Origin: Treponema bryantii
GTDB lineage: Bacteria; Spirochaetota; Spirochaetia; Treponematales; Treponemataceae
Length of the DNA: 64,000 nucleotides
Direction of reading: 5' to 3'
Assembly: GCF_900113965.1 (NCBI RefSeq)
Contig: NZ_FORI01000005.1
Coordinates: 186,001-250,000, forward strand
Below, piece by piece: positions 1 to 7,516 of this stretch. The notes under the pieces are model-generated. The model was not told the DNA's origin and searched no databases. It worked only from the letters and a program-made list of their open reading frames with translations. Position numbers and translations under genes: made by a program. Positions within the stretch are counted from its first letter, which is position 1; every line of letters begins with the position of its first letter.

Positions 1-205
1 TAGCAGCAGACTGGATTGTGATACCACGCTCACGTTCCAGTTCCATGTTATCCATTACAGCACCAACACCGTCCTTACCACGAACTTCGTGAATTGCGTG
101 AATCTTGTTACAGTAGAACAAGATACGTTCTGAAGTTGTTGTCTTTCCAGAGTCAATGTGGGCACTGATACCGATATTTCTTACTTTTGAAATATCCCAA
201 GCCAT
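1..205 (-). CDS. fusA: Elongation factor G, N-terminal fragment (runs off the left edge)
   Basis: The first 68 residues of a translation elongation factor G, the GTPase that moves the ribosome along mRNA. The G1 P-loop reads [10 protein letters not shown] at about residues 15-24. The switch-I region ends with [13 protein letters not shown]. Serine in HIDSGKTT and the [14 protein letters not shown] segment match the spirochaetal/mitochondrial EF-G subgroup rather than the common bacterial form, which has alanine there. The ATG is preceded by AGAGGT, a good ribosome binding site. Spirochaetes often carry more than one EF-G gene, so which paralogue this is cannot be decided from the fragment. 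Confidence 0.95.
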   Translation of the reverse strand, partial: MAWDISKVRNIGISAHIDSGKTTTSERILFYCNKIHAIHEVRGKDGVGAVMDNMELERERGITIQSAA

Positions 206-238
206 ATTCATACCTCTTTAAAAAAAATTATTCCTAAA

Positions 239-267
239 ATTATAGTATCACGTTATTTTAATGAAAA
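239..267 (-). promoter_or_regulatory. Probable promoter of fusA
   Basis: On the minus strand, TTTTCA (262-267) and TATAAT (239-244) are separated by 17 bp. They would give a leader of about 30 nt that contains the AGAGGT ribosome binding site of fusA. Confidence 0.55.
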
Positions 268-307
268 AAATACTTCTATTCAAGATATTAACCCCATAAA
301 TAGTAAA

Positions 308-1732
308 TCAAAAATCAAAGGAGGCTGAGGCCTTGGCCTGGACTTTTAGATGTTTGAAGTTTAATGTGCCGGTAATTGCGGCAGAAAATTTCTTTTCTGT
401 GATTTGCCCGTCTTTTGAGGAGAGGGTAACTGCGCTGCTTCCGCTTACCTTGTGTTTTGTGTTACTGGCAATGTTCAGTTGAAGCTTGTATTTTGTTCTT
501 CCCTGTGTGGTGTCCAGGTCCAGCGTGTTGGCTTGTTCCATGGAATCTGAAAATTGTTTTTCTATAGATAAAAGGAGGGAAGGGGTGAGCTTTTTAAGGT
601 ACCAGGAATTATTAATTTGGATTAAGGCTGATTGATTTTTTAGTTTGTCTGGAGCGAGTTCTGCAGACTGGGCTGTTAGCAGCATTGTTTCTGAAACGGA
701 AAACGAAATTGAGGTGAGGCTTGTGTTCAGTTGGAGGCCGGTATTTATGCGAACGGGATGTTCTGCCTTCATCAGATTAAAACGTGTATAGCCGTTGAGC
801 CCGAACTTGAGGAAGGCAAGTTCTGTGCTTTTAAGCAGCAGAGGTTTTGATGTGATTACTCCGGCTTTGAACTGGCAGCACGGTTCGTGCTTTTTACCGG
901 AACTTGTGAGAACATCTTCATACTGGTTCAGGAAGGCGGATGTAGAGAACTCGGTACGTTTTATTGTAACTTTGACATCTGCCCTATACGCGGCTGTATA
1001 TGGTCCAAAGGGAGTTTCGTATAACACAGCCATAAGACCTGAATAAAGCCCTGCTTTAGATTTTTTACTTTTATAATCAGAAGAAAATTGAAACATAGAA
1101 CAAAAATGTGAACCTGCCTCATAAAACGGTGACTCAAGAAACCAGGAAGAAGTACTGTTATCATCATAAAAGAAATTGCCCGCCGTAAACTGGGTGTTGA
1201 GACTAAGCTGATTTGAAAAGAACTTGTTTGAAATCATAGTGGAAAAAACTGGGCTGGCATTTTCGGGAGATACCCAGAGGTTCATTGTTACGGAGAGCGG
1301 CTTTTTTATGAGGTCTTTGAATTTAATCTGGCAGAAGCTGCTTTCCGGTTTTGAAAAGCTTGAGGTTCCGGGAAGGCTTATACTGAGCGGCGTGGTGGAA
1401 ATAAGCCCGTTTGAAAATGGGGAAGTCCCGTTACTCAGCTCGGGGGAGTTTAAGCGGGAAAGGGAGCCTGAGGCAGAAAGGTTTCCCACCTTCAGTTCAA
1501 ATGGGAGTTGTTTTATGTAGTTTCCTGTTGTAAGTAATAAGCCTATGTTGAACTTGTCCGGGCGGTTTGCTGTTCTGAATTCCATAAGAGGAGTAAGGAT
1601 TTTTATGCCGGCAGTTTTTTGTGTATCGGCATACATTTCAAGCCGTGCGGGGGTAGTTGCAAAAAACGGCCAGTTCAAAATCATCAATATTGTAAATAAA
1701 AAGTATTTTCTCACACTATATAAATAGAACAA
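308..1732 (-). CDS. Exported protein of unknown function, probably outer-membrane or periplasmic
   Basis: Not assignable to a named family. The N-terminus is a signal peptide: basic VRKY, a hydrophobic core around LFTILMILNWPFF, and a likely cleavage site near ATTPA. The remaining 440 or so residues are rich in Ser, Thr, Phe and Leu, with alternating polar/hydrophobic stretches and a final ASASFDF. The aromatic C-terminus suggests a beta-rich outer-membrane protein. The most upstream in-frame start is TTG at 1732. GTG at 1714, directly before the VRKY of the signal peptide, is an equally good or better start. No ribosome binding site is obvious at either. The gene stands alone, downstream of the SPOR-protein terminator and facing fusA. 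Confidence 0.7.
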   Translation of the reverse strand: MFYLYSVRKYFLFTILMILNWPFFATTPARLEMYADTQKTAGIKILTPLMEFRTANRPDKFNIGLLLTTGNYIKQLPFELKVGNLSASGSLSRLNSPELSNGTSPFSNGLISTTPLSISLPGTSSFSKPESSFCQIKFKDLIKKPLSVTMNLWVSPENASPVFSTMISNKFFSNQLSLNTQFTAGNFFYDDNSTSSWFLESPFYEAGSHFCSMFQFSSDYKSKKSKAGLYSGLMAVLYETPFGPYTAAYRADVKVTIKRTEFSTSAFLNQYEDVLTSSGKKHEPCCQFKAGVITSKPLLLKSTELAFLKFGLNGYTRFNLMKAEHPVRINTGLQLNTSLTSISFSVSETMLLTAQSAELAPDKLKNQSALIQINNSWYLKKLTPSLLLSIEKQFSDSMEQANTLDLDTTQGRTKYKLQLNIASNTKHKVSGSSAVTLSSKDGQITEKKFSAAITGTLNFKHLKVQAKASASFDF

Positions 1733-1780
1733 ACCATTTAAAAAGCGGAAGTTTTTTCAGACGATTTTTGATTTTTCTGC

Positions 1781-1821
1781 AAAAAAAAGGAACTGTCTGA
1801 CCATCTCAAACAGTTCCTTTT
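1781..1821 (-). terminator. Rho-independent terminator of the SPOR-protein gene
   Basis: A perfect 12-bp stem (AAAAGGAACTGT 1785-1796 with ACAGTTCCTTTT 1810-1821) and a 13-nt loop. On the minus strand it is followed by a T-run given by the A-run at 1781-1788. It lies about 40 bp past the stop of the gene at 1863-2711. Confidence 0.85.
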
Positions 1822-1862
1822 GTAAAGGAGTATAAAACAGGACTTTTTTAATTATTATATAA

Positions 1863-2711
1863 TTAAATTGTTGTGCTTGTTATATAACTGTCGCCTGCGT
1901 TATCAATATCATTGATCTTGATAATTCTTGTACGCCAGTACTCTGCTTCACTCTTTGTTGTATATGGACCTACGCGTACGCGGTAGTAAAGCTTGTCTTT
2001 GTTATCTCTGTAAGTGAAGATGTCTGAAGGAATTTTGTTTTCATCAAGAATTGAGCGGGCACCTTCTGCACCTTTTTTGTTGCTGTAAGCTGCAACCTGT
2101 ACCCAGTACTGAGTTTTCTTAGGTTCTGCTTTTGGAGCAGGTGTTGCAGTTTTCTGTGTGTTGGCATTTGCCTGTGCAACTGTCTTTGTTGTTTTAGCAG
2201 CCTTTGTTTCTGCCTTCTGAACAACTTTTACATTGTTTTCAACAGGTTCTGCCTTTGCAACGTATTTTGTCTCTGCCTTAGGTTCAACTTTAACTTCGTT
2301 AGCCTTTGTTTCTGGAATATTTACTGTAATGTTAATATTCTGAGGCTGTGGTTGAGCCTGAAGCTGAGAATCTGTAACAAGTTCATTTTTGAGAGCGTTC
2401 AAATCAATTGTTGTAGCGTTATTTGCAGGAACTTCTGTGTTCTGAGAATAAACTGTAGCGTTATCTGCAAGTACAACAAGCTCGTTTACCTTTGTTGCAG
2501 CTACATCCTGAGGAAGTTCTACAGGTGCTGTAATATCAGCAGATGGTTTTGTCCATCCGCTTTGAGGGGTTTTCTTTTCAACAGGGGAGATGCTTGCATA
2601 AGCGGGAACTGTATTTCTTGAAGGATAGTGTAAAATTGCTGGTACTCCAAGAACTACCAGTAAAAATACGCCGACAGCGGCGATAATCCATAATGTCTTT
2701 TTCTGTTCCAT
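1863..2711 (-). CDS. SPOR-domain membrane protein
   Basis: A single-pass inner-membrane protein with a periplasmic peptidoglycan-binding SPOR domain, about 282 residues. A hydrophobic segment (LWIIAAVGVFLLVVLGVPAI, about residues 6-25) follows a short MEQKK cytoplasmic tail. A long Ala/Lys/Glu/Val/Gln-rich linker follows. The SPOR domain is at the C-terminus, from about residue 200, beginning YWVQVAAYSNKKGAEGAR and containing YYRVRVGPYTTKSEAEYW. SPOR domains bind denuded glycan at division sites, so a role in division or cell-wall work is inferred. ATG 2711 is chosen over upstream ATG 2759 because GAGGAAAAATT is correctly placed before it. Confidence 0.88.
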   Translation of the reverse strand: MEQKKTLWIIAAVGVFLLVVLGVPAILHYPSRNTVPAYASISPVEKKTPQSGWTKPSADITAPVELPQDVAATKVNELVVLADNATVYSQNTEVPANNATTIDLNALKNELVTDSQLQAQPQPQNINITVNIPETKANEVKVEPKAETKYVAKAEPVENNVKVVQKAETKAAKTTKTVAQANANTQKTATPAPKAEPKKTQYWVQVAAYSNKKGAEGARSILDENKIPSDIFTYRDNKDKLYYRVRVGPYTTKSEAEYWRTRIIKINDIDNAGDSYITSTTI

Positions 2712-2813
2712 AATTTTTCCTCTTTGCACCGGCTGTTTGAAACCGGCCACCTTATTCAAAATATCGGAATCTGATAAAAATAGTTTAGAAAATTCTTTAA
2801 TTTTTGTGACAGT

Positions 2814-2888
2814 GGATTGCTTCGCTTCACTCGCAATGACGGGGTGTTTTCGTCATTGCGAGGAGCCCGCAGGGCGACGTGGCAATCT
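2814..2888. repeat. Dispersed palindromic repeat (HCEEPAGRRGN-type)
   Basis: Two imperfectly complementary arms, GGATTGCTTCGCTTCACTCG... (2814-2840) and GTCATTGCGAGGAGCCCGCA... (2852-2888), flank an 11-nt spacer. Translation gives the familiar spurious peptide HCEEPAGRRGN seen for a repeat found in many bacterial genomes. The small ORF over it is therefore not a gene. It lies between the divergent SPOR-protein and metN genes. Confidence 0.8.
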
Positions 2889-2896
2889 ATTCTGTA

Positions 2897-2925
2897 ATGA
2901 CATTAGGTACGGTTTTTAATATAAT
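2897..2925 (+). promoter_or_regulatory. metN promoter, predicts a leaderless mRNA
   Basis: ATGACA (2897-2902), a 17-bp spacer, then a perfect TATAAT (2920-2925). Only 6 nt separate the -10 box from the ATG at 2932, so transcription should start at or next to the start codon. There is no ribosome binding site. Confidence 0.7.
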
Positions 2926-2931
2926 AGAAGA

Positions 2932-3954
2932 ATGCAGATAGAATTAAATAATCTTGTAAGGGTTTATAATTCAGCTGACGGGCTTTCAAAGGTTGCGGCT
3001 GTAAACGACATTTCCCTTACTATTCCTTCAAATCAGATTTTTGGAATTATTGGAAAGAGTGGTGCGGGAAAATCTTCCCTTGTGCGCCTTATCAGTATGA
3101 TGGAAAAGCCAGATTCTGGTGAAGTTTTGTATGATGGCGAGCGTGTAGACAACCTCAGTGAAAAAGAACTTGTAATGCGCCGCCGAAGAATCGGTATGAT
3201 TTTCCAGAATTTCAATCTTTTTTCTTCTCGTTCGGCTGGTCAGAATATTGCTTATCCAATGGAAATTTGTGGCCTTCCTAAGGACGAAATTAACCGCCGT
3301 GTAGATGAGCTTCTGGAACTTGTAGAACTTTCAGACCGTAAAGATGCCCGTATCAGCACTTTGAGTGGTGGTCAGAAGCAGCGTGTGGCTATTGCCCGTG
3401 CTCTTGCCAATAAACCGGACATTCTTTTTTGTGATGAGGCTACTTCGGCTTTGGATCCACAGACAACTGCTTCAATCTTAAATCTCATCAGAAGAATTCA
3501 GAGTCAGATGAATCTTACTGTTGTAATGATTACTCATCAGATGGAGGTTGTACGTGATGCGTGCAGCCAGGTTGCGGTTATTAATGAAGGTAAACTTGTA
3601 GAACTCGGTTCGGTAAATGATATCTTCTTAAATCCTAAGAGCCCTGTAACAAAAGACTTTATTTCTCATATTGGTTCAGACCGCAAGGCTGGTGATGGTT
3701 CTGACATTGTTCGCTGGAGCCAGGAGGGTGGTGAGTATGAACTGAGCTTCCCAAGCCACCAGCAGGGCGCTCCTGTATTGAGCAATGTGGCTAAAAAGTT
3801 TGATGTTGAGTTCAATATTCGTGCGGCAGGTGTTCAGCACCTTACAGACGGCGATATTGGTAAGATGATTGTAGATTTTACTGGCTTCCAGGTAAAAGAA
3901 GCTCTCGAATATCTTCGCAATCAGGATATTATTGTAGAAAAGGCAGGTGAGTAG
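2932..3954 (+). CDS. metN: Methionine ABC transporter ATP-binding protein
   Basis: ATPase of a MetNIQ-type importer for methionine, on the cytoplasmic face. The ABC domain spans about residues 1-245: Walker A GKSGAGKSS near 41-49, signature LSGGQKQRVAIARA near 143-156, Walker B ILFCDEATSALDP, and H-loop MITHQME. A C-terminal NIL domain (about 265-340) is the methionine-sensing regulatory domain typical of MetN. The stop lies 1 nt before the metI start. No metQ-type substrate-binding gene is in the window, so that subunit must be elsewhere. Confidence 0.93.
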   Translation: MQIELNNLVRVYNSADGLSKVAAVNDISLTIPSNQIFGIIGKSGAGKSSLVRLISMMEKPDSGEVLYDGERVDNLSEKELVMRRRRIGMIFQNFNLFSSRSAGQNIAYPMEICGLPKDEINRRVDELLELVELSDRKDARISTLSGGQKQRVAIARALANKPDILFCDEATSALDPQTTASILNLIRRIQSQMNLTVVMITHQMEVVRDACSQVAVINEGKLVELGSVNDIFLNPKSPVTKDFISHIGSDRKAGDGSDIVRWSQEGGEYELSFPSHQQGAPVLSNVAKKFDVEFNIRAAGVQHLTDGDIGKMIVDFTGFQVKEALEYLRNQDIIVEKAGE

Positions 3955-3955
3955 T

Positions 3956-4624
3956 ATGAGTCCAGCTGTTGTAAAATATCTTTCTGTAATTGGAACTGCC
4001 ACCTGGCAGACTCTTGTAATGGTTCTGTTTTCTACTATGTTTAGTATGATTATTGGAATCCCACTTGGAATTCTTCTTTGTACAAGTGACCCGGCTGCAG
4101 GCCTTCGTCCTCACAAGATTTTGAATCAGGTGCTTTCGGTAATCATCAATATTCTTCGTGCAATTCCGTTTGTAATTCTTGTAATTCTGTTGTTCCCTTT
4201 TACACGTGTAATCGTACATACTGCAATTGGAACAAAGGCTTCTATTGTACCACTCACAATTGCCGCAGCACCTTTTGTTGCCCGTGTAATTGAGTCGAGC
4301 CTTAAAGAGGTTGACCCTGGTGTAATTGCTGCCGGCCGTTCAATGGGTTCTACAGACAAGCAGATTATCTTTAAGATACTTCTTCCGGAAGCACTTCCTT
4401 CTATTGTAAATGGTATTACACTTACAATTATCAATCTGATTGGTTATTCAGCTATGGCAGGAACTGTAGGTGGCGGCGGACTTGGAGACGTTGCTATTCG
4501 TTATGGTTATCAGCGCTATCGTGTTGAGTATATGGTTGGCGCGGTAGTTATTATTCTTGTACTGGTTGAAATTATTCAGTTGATTGGTACCCGCATTTCG
4601 AACAAAATGCAGGCAATGCGATAG
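3956..4624 (+). CDS. metI: Methionine ABC transporter permease
   Basis: Membrane subunit partner of MetN, 222 residues, with about five transmembrane segments. The permease EAA-type loop is visible as EVDPGVIAAGRSMGSTDKQI followed by ILLPEALPSIV. ATG 3956 is chosen because AGGTGAG (3944-3950) is correctly spaced before it. An in-frame GTG at 3947 would sit inside that site. The gene follows metN by 1 nt, so the two are co-transcribed and probably translationally coupled. A palindromic repeat follows and no further gene joins the operon. Confidence 0.92.
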   Translation: MSPAVVKYLSVIGTATWQTLVMVLFSTMFSMIIGIPLGILLCTSDPAAGLRPHKILNQVLSVIINILRAIPFVILVILLFPFTRVIVHTAIGTKASIVPLTIAAAPFVARVIESSLKEVDPGVIAAGRSMGSTDKQIIFKILLPEALPSIVNGITLTIINLIGYSAMAGTVGGGGLGDVAIRYGYQRYRVEYMVGAVVIILVLVEIIQLIGTRISNKMQAMR

Positions 4625-4625
4625 T

Positions 4626-4713
4626 GGTGGTTTCGATACGACACTTCGTGTCTACTCAACCACCGGACGTGACGCTGGTTGAGTGCCGCGTAAGCGGTGT
4701 ATCGAAACCAGCG
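4626..4713. repeat. Inverted pair of GGTTGAG..TCGAAACC palindromic units
   Basis: Left unit 4626-4664 (starts GGTGGTTTCGATACG, ends TACTCAACCACC) and right unit 4673-4713 (starts CGCTGGTTGAG, ends TATCGAAACCAGCG) are inverted copies of one another around GGACGTGA. The same unit family lies in frame inside polA (23276-23338) and the ABC-F gene (48966-49084, 49779-49805). Here it separates the converging metI and the gene at 4723-6291, and may also act as a terminator. Confidence 0.8.
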
Positions 4714-4722
4714 TGTTTATCC

Positions 4723-6291
4723 TTAACTGATGTAATTCTGCATTAATTGTACGAACAGATAAATCTTCTTGTAAATATCTACGCTGAACTCTTTTAATGG
4801 AGTTTCAAAGAACTTTTCAAGTTCCTTCCAGTTTGCAACAAGTACAGGCTTTGGAAGTACATAATCTTCTATAAGCTGCTTGATTGTCTTTCCAATAACA
4901 ATAAGATTCTGAGTTCCCTGAATAATGTATCCGCGGGCAGACTCGTTTGCATCTGAAACAACGCGGTTAATGATGTTTTCTGCACCGGCATCATGAGCAG
5001 TCTTTGGAAGCAGAGTCTTAACCTTTACTCCCATAGAACCTTCTTCGGCCATCATTTCATCAAATCCTGTAATTTCATCAGAAAGCTTTAAGAGTTCCTG
5101 ATAAGCATTTGACATTGGAGCAGAGAGGGTAGCATCCCACTGACCACGAATTACAACAACATCATAATATTCACGAATTGACTTCTTTACGAACTCAACA
5201 AGGAAGGTTTTGAGGTAGTTGAGAGGTTCTGTATATTCAAGAACAGAAAGTCCTTTCTTTTCGAGCGGTGCATTGAACTCTGATGTGTAATACTTAAGGC
5301 TCTGTGGGCTTGCAGTTCCAAAAATCTGCATACAGATAGAAGAAGCTTTAGATTCCTTCTGTTCTGCTTCAATTTTTGCAATAAGATTTCTTGTATCATT
5401 TTCGAATTTTTCGATATATGGCTCAATGATTGAAGCGTGATGATAAGAAGTCTTTGTTTCGTAAGTAAAGTCTTCTGAAATGTGCTGAACAATCAGATCA
5501 AGAGATTTTGATGACTGAATGCTCTTGATTTTTGCGATAATCTTTTTCCAGTTTCCGGCAGAAATAAGTTCACGGCTCTGAGTTTCCTTAAACATGTCGA
5601 ACAAGGCATTCCAGTCAATTGTATCATCTGTAATGCTGTAGGCAACAGTAAGGAAGTCTTTAAGATCATCAATGATATATTCTGCGTTTACCTTTTCAAG
5701 ACGAGGAAGTGAATTGAAAGAGAATTCCTGATATGAAGAGTCGAACTTTTTGAGAATCATATAGAAGTCGAACTCACAGAAATCCTGGAAAAGCGAGAAA
5801 GCCTTTTCAAGACTGTCTGCTTTTGTGGCGCGGGTTTCATTAAAATCATTTGTGAAAACCTGCAGCTTATGTTCTACGTCCTGAGAAAGCTTTCCAAAAG
5901 GAACTGTTTTTGCAAGTTCAAGAATTTTCTGTTCATCAAGCTCTTCAAGAAGGGCAAGCTGGTTGTCTGAAAGAACATAATTAATAATCTGGCGCTTAAA
6001 AATTGCCGGATTCTGAGTATTTCTGAAGAATGTCTGAGCTGAAGAAACAGCCTTGTATAAATCAAAAATTAATTTACCGAATGGAGCAAGCATTTCTCCC
6101 GAAGAAGGTCTGTAGAAACTATGATATTTAGTTTTAGAAATTGTCTTAGCGAGATTTTTGAGACGTCTTTTTTTCTCTGCTTCTGGATTTGAGGATTTAA
6201 ATAATGACGAAAGCAATGACTGAAAAAAGCTTTCTTTCTCCGCAGGTTTATTAGCTGAACTGCTTTCCGATGATGTTTTTTTACTGTCCAT
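4723..6291 (-). CDS. Conserved-looking cytoplasmic protein of unknown function
   Basis: 522 residues with no signal peptide and no membrane segment. The N-terminus is a Ser/Lys/Glu-rich tail (MDSKKTSSESSSANKPAEKE). The rest is predominantly helical, with many Phe/Leu/Lys/Glu heptad-like stretches. I recognise no catalytic motif. The chosen ATG (6291) sits 7 nt below a strong -10 box. An upstream in-frame TTG at 6327 would overlap the -35 box and is rejected. The gene is monocistronic: it converges on metI and diverges from the barrel gene at 6444. Confidence 0.75.
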   Translation of the reverse strand: MDSKKTSSESSSANKPAEKESFFQSLLSSLFKSSNPEAEKKRRLKNLAKTISKTKYHSFYRPSSGEMLAPFGKLIFDLYKAVSSAQTFFRNTQNPAIFKRQIINYVLSDNQLALLEELDEQKILELAKTVPFGKLSQDVEHKLQVFTNDFNETRATKADSLEKAFSLFQDFCEFDFYMILKKFDSSYQEFSFNSLPRLEKVNAEYIIDDLKDFLTVAYSITDDTIDWNALFDMFKETQSRELISAGNWKKIIAKIKSIQSSKSLDLIVQHISEDFTYETKTSYHHASIIEPYIEKFENDTRNLIAKIEAEQKESKASSICMQIFGTASPQSLKYYTSEFNAPLEKKGLSVLEYTEPLNYLKTFLVEFVKKSIREYYDVVVIRGQWDATLSAPMSNAYQELLKLSDEITGFDEMMAEEGSMGVKVKTLLPKTAHDAGAENIINRVVSDANESARGYIIQGTQNLIVIGKTIKQLIEDYVLPKPVLVANWKELEKFFETPLKEFSVDIYKKIYLFVQLMQNYIS

Positions 6292-6298
6292 ACTTATT

Positions 6299-6327
6299 AT
6301 AATATGGTAAAAACTGCAATAATTCAA
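6299..6327 (-). promoter_or_regulatory. Promoter of the 522-residue protein gene, predicts a leaderless mRNA
   Basis: On the minus strand TTGAAT (6322-6327), 17 bp, then TATTAT (6299-6304), with 7 nt to the ATG at 6291. No ribosome binding site. Confidence 0.65.
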
Positions 6328-6443
6328 GGTGATTATGACAGGGCGGTATAACTTGAAGTCGTTTTGATTTCCGCTTATAATTATTTTAATTTAAAACGTT
6401 GCCTTTATTGAGCTTCGTTGTTTTCGTTGTGAAGGAGTTTTTT

Positions 6444-7499
6444 ATGAAAAAAATCTTATTAACGATTTTTGCAGCAGCCGTTTTTATGACTTCTGCATAT
6501 TCTTACAATCCGCCAGCTGGTGGTGAAGATTTGAATCTTCTTGCCAGTCCTGCAAATCTTTCAGGTGCAAATTCAGTAACTGGCGGTGCGTTGTTTAATG
6601 CAGGCGCAGATTCAATCGTAGTGAATCCGGCTCTTACTGCAAGCGAACAGCGCGTAAATCTTACAGCAGGGTATACATTCCTTTATTCAGCAGATAAAGA
6701 TAATGAAAAGCAGGTTGGAAGTTCTTTTCAGACAGGTATCCTTATTCCATTCAAGCTTTACATTTTCAGTGGATATATCAATGGTACTTTTGCTCCATTT
6801 GGCGAAATGCATCTTGGAAATCAGATGAACTTTAAGGCAGGTCTTTCTAAGGAGATTTCTGACAAACTGAGCGTTGGTCTTGGTGCCGGCGGTGGTTTTG
6901 CATGGACTTACGGTAAAGACTGGTCTTTGTATGCAGATCTTGGTGCTCTTTATAAGTACGGTAGCCTTGGTTTTATTGATGATTTCCGTATTGCGGCTTC
7001 AGTTTTGAACCTTGGTAAAATGTATAATGATGTTGAACGTGTAGGAATTGACTACACAGCTGTAAATACACCATATCCAACACTTGCAACATTAAAGTTG
7101 GGTGCTGCAGGTACCTTCCTTAATACAGACATTGCAAAAATCGGACTTGGACTTGATTTTACAGTTCCTTGCTTCCAGAACTTTATTGCAGATTTGAATG
7201 CTCAGGTTGCTTTCAAGGATGCTTTCTACATCAGCATTGGTGAAAAGTTCAATCTTGCAGAGGTTATTCAGAAGAAATACAACTTTATTCCTTCTGTTGC
7301 CTTCCTCTTTAAGTTCTCATTCGACGTAAAGAATAATCAGTATCTTGAAGATAATGGCTGGAGCCAGAGCGAAATGACAGTTTCTGCCGGCTATAAGAAT
7401 CTTTATAAGACAGTACATGCAATATCTGGTGGAGTAGACATTGACCTTGGTATGGCCGATGAAGAAGCTCCAAAGATTACCGTATGGGATAACGAATAA
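6444..7499 (+). CDS. Treponemal outer-membrane beta-barrel protein (UPF0164/FadL-like)
   Basis: 351 residues. The signal peptide is MKKILLTIFAAAVFMTSAYS. The mature part resembles the treponemal UPF0164/FadL-like family: an N-terminal stretch with SGANSVTGGALFNAGADSIVVNPA, like the hatch segment of FadL-type channels, then alternating amphipathic strands rich in Gly, Tyr and Phe. Members are thought to be outer-membrane channels for hydrophobic substrates, but the family assignment is from memory of motif style. ATG 6444 follows AAGGAG (6432-6437). The gene precedes the Ig/OmpA gene by 17 bp, so they probably form an operon. Confidence 0.75.
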   Translation: MKKILLTIFAAAVFMTSAYSYNPPAGGEDLNLLASPANLSGANSVTGGALFNAGADSIVVNPALTASEQRVNLTAGYTFLYSADKDNEKQVGSSFQTGILIPFKLYIFSGYINGTFAPFGEMHLGNQMNFKAGLSKEISDKLSVGLGAGGGFAWTYGKDWSLYADLGALYKYGSLGFIDDFRIAASVLNLGKMYNDVERVGIDYTAVNTPYPTLATLKLGAAGTFLNTDIAKIGLGLDFTVPCFQNFIADLNAQVAFKDAFYISIGEKFNLAEVIQKKYNFIPSVAFLFKFSFDVKNNQYLEDNGWSQSEMTVSAGYKNLYKTVHAISGGVDIDLGMADEEAPKITVWDNE

Positions 7500-7516
7500 C
7501 CGGGTAAAAGGAGAAG

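Noticed and set aside
2737-2919. Small + strand gene of 60 codons
   Set aside because: Its peptide comes from the palindromic repeat (HCEEPAGRRGN) and it has no ribosome binding site.
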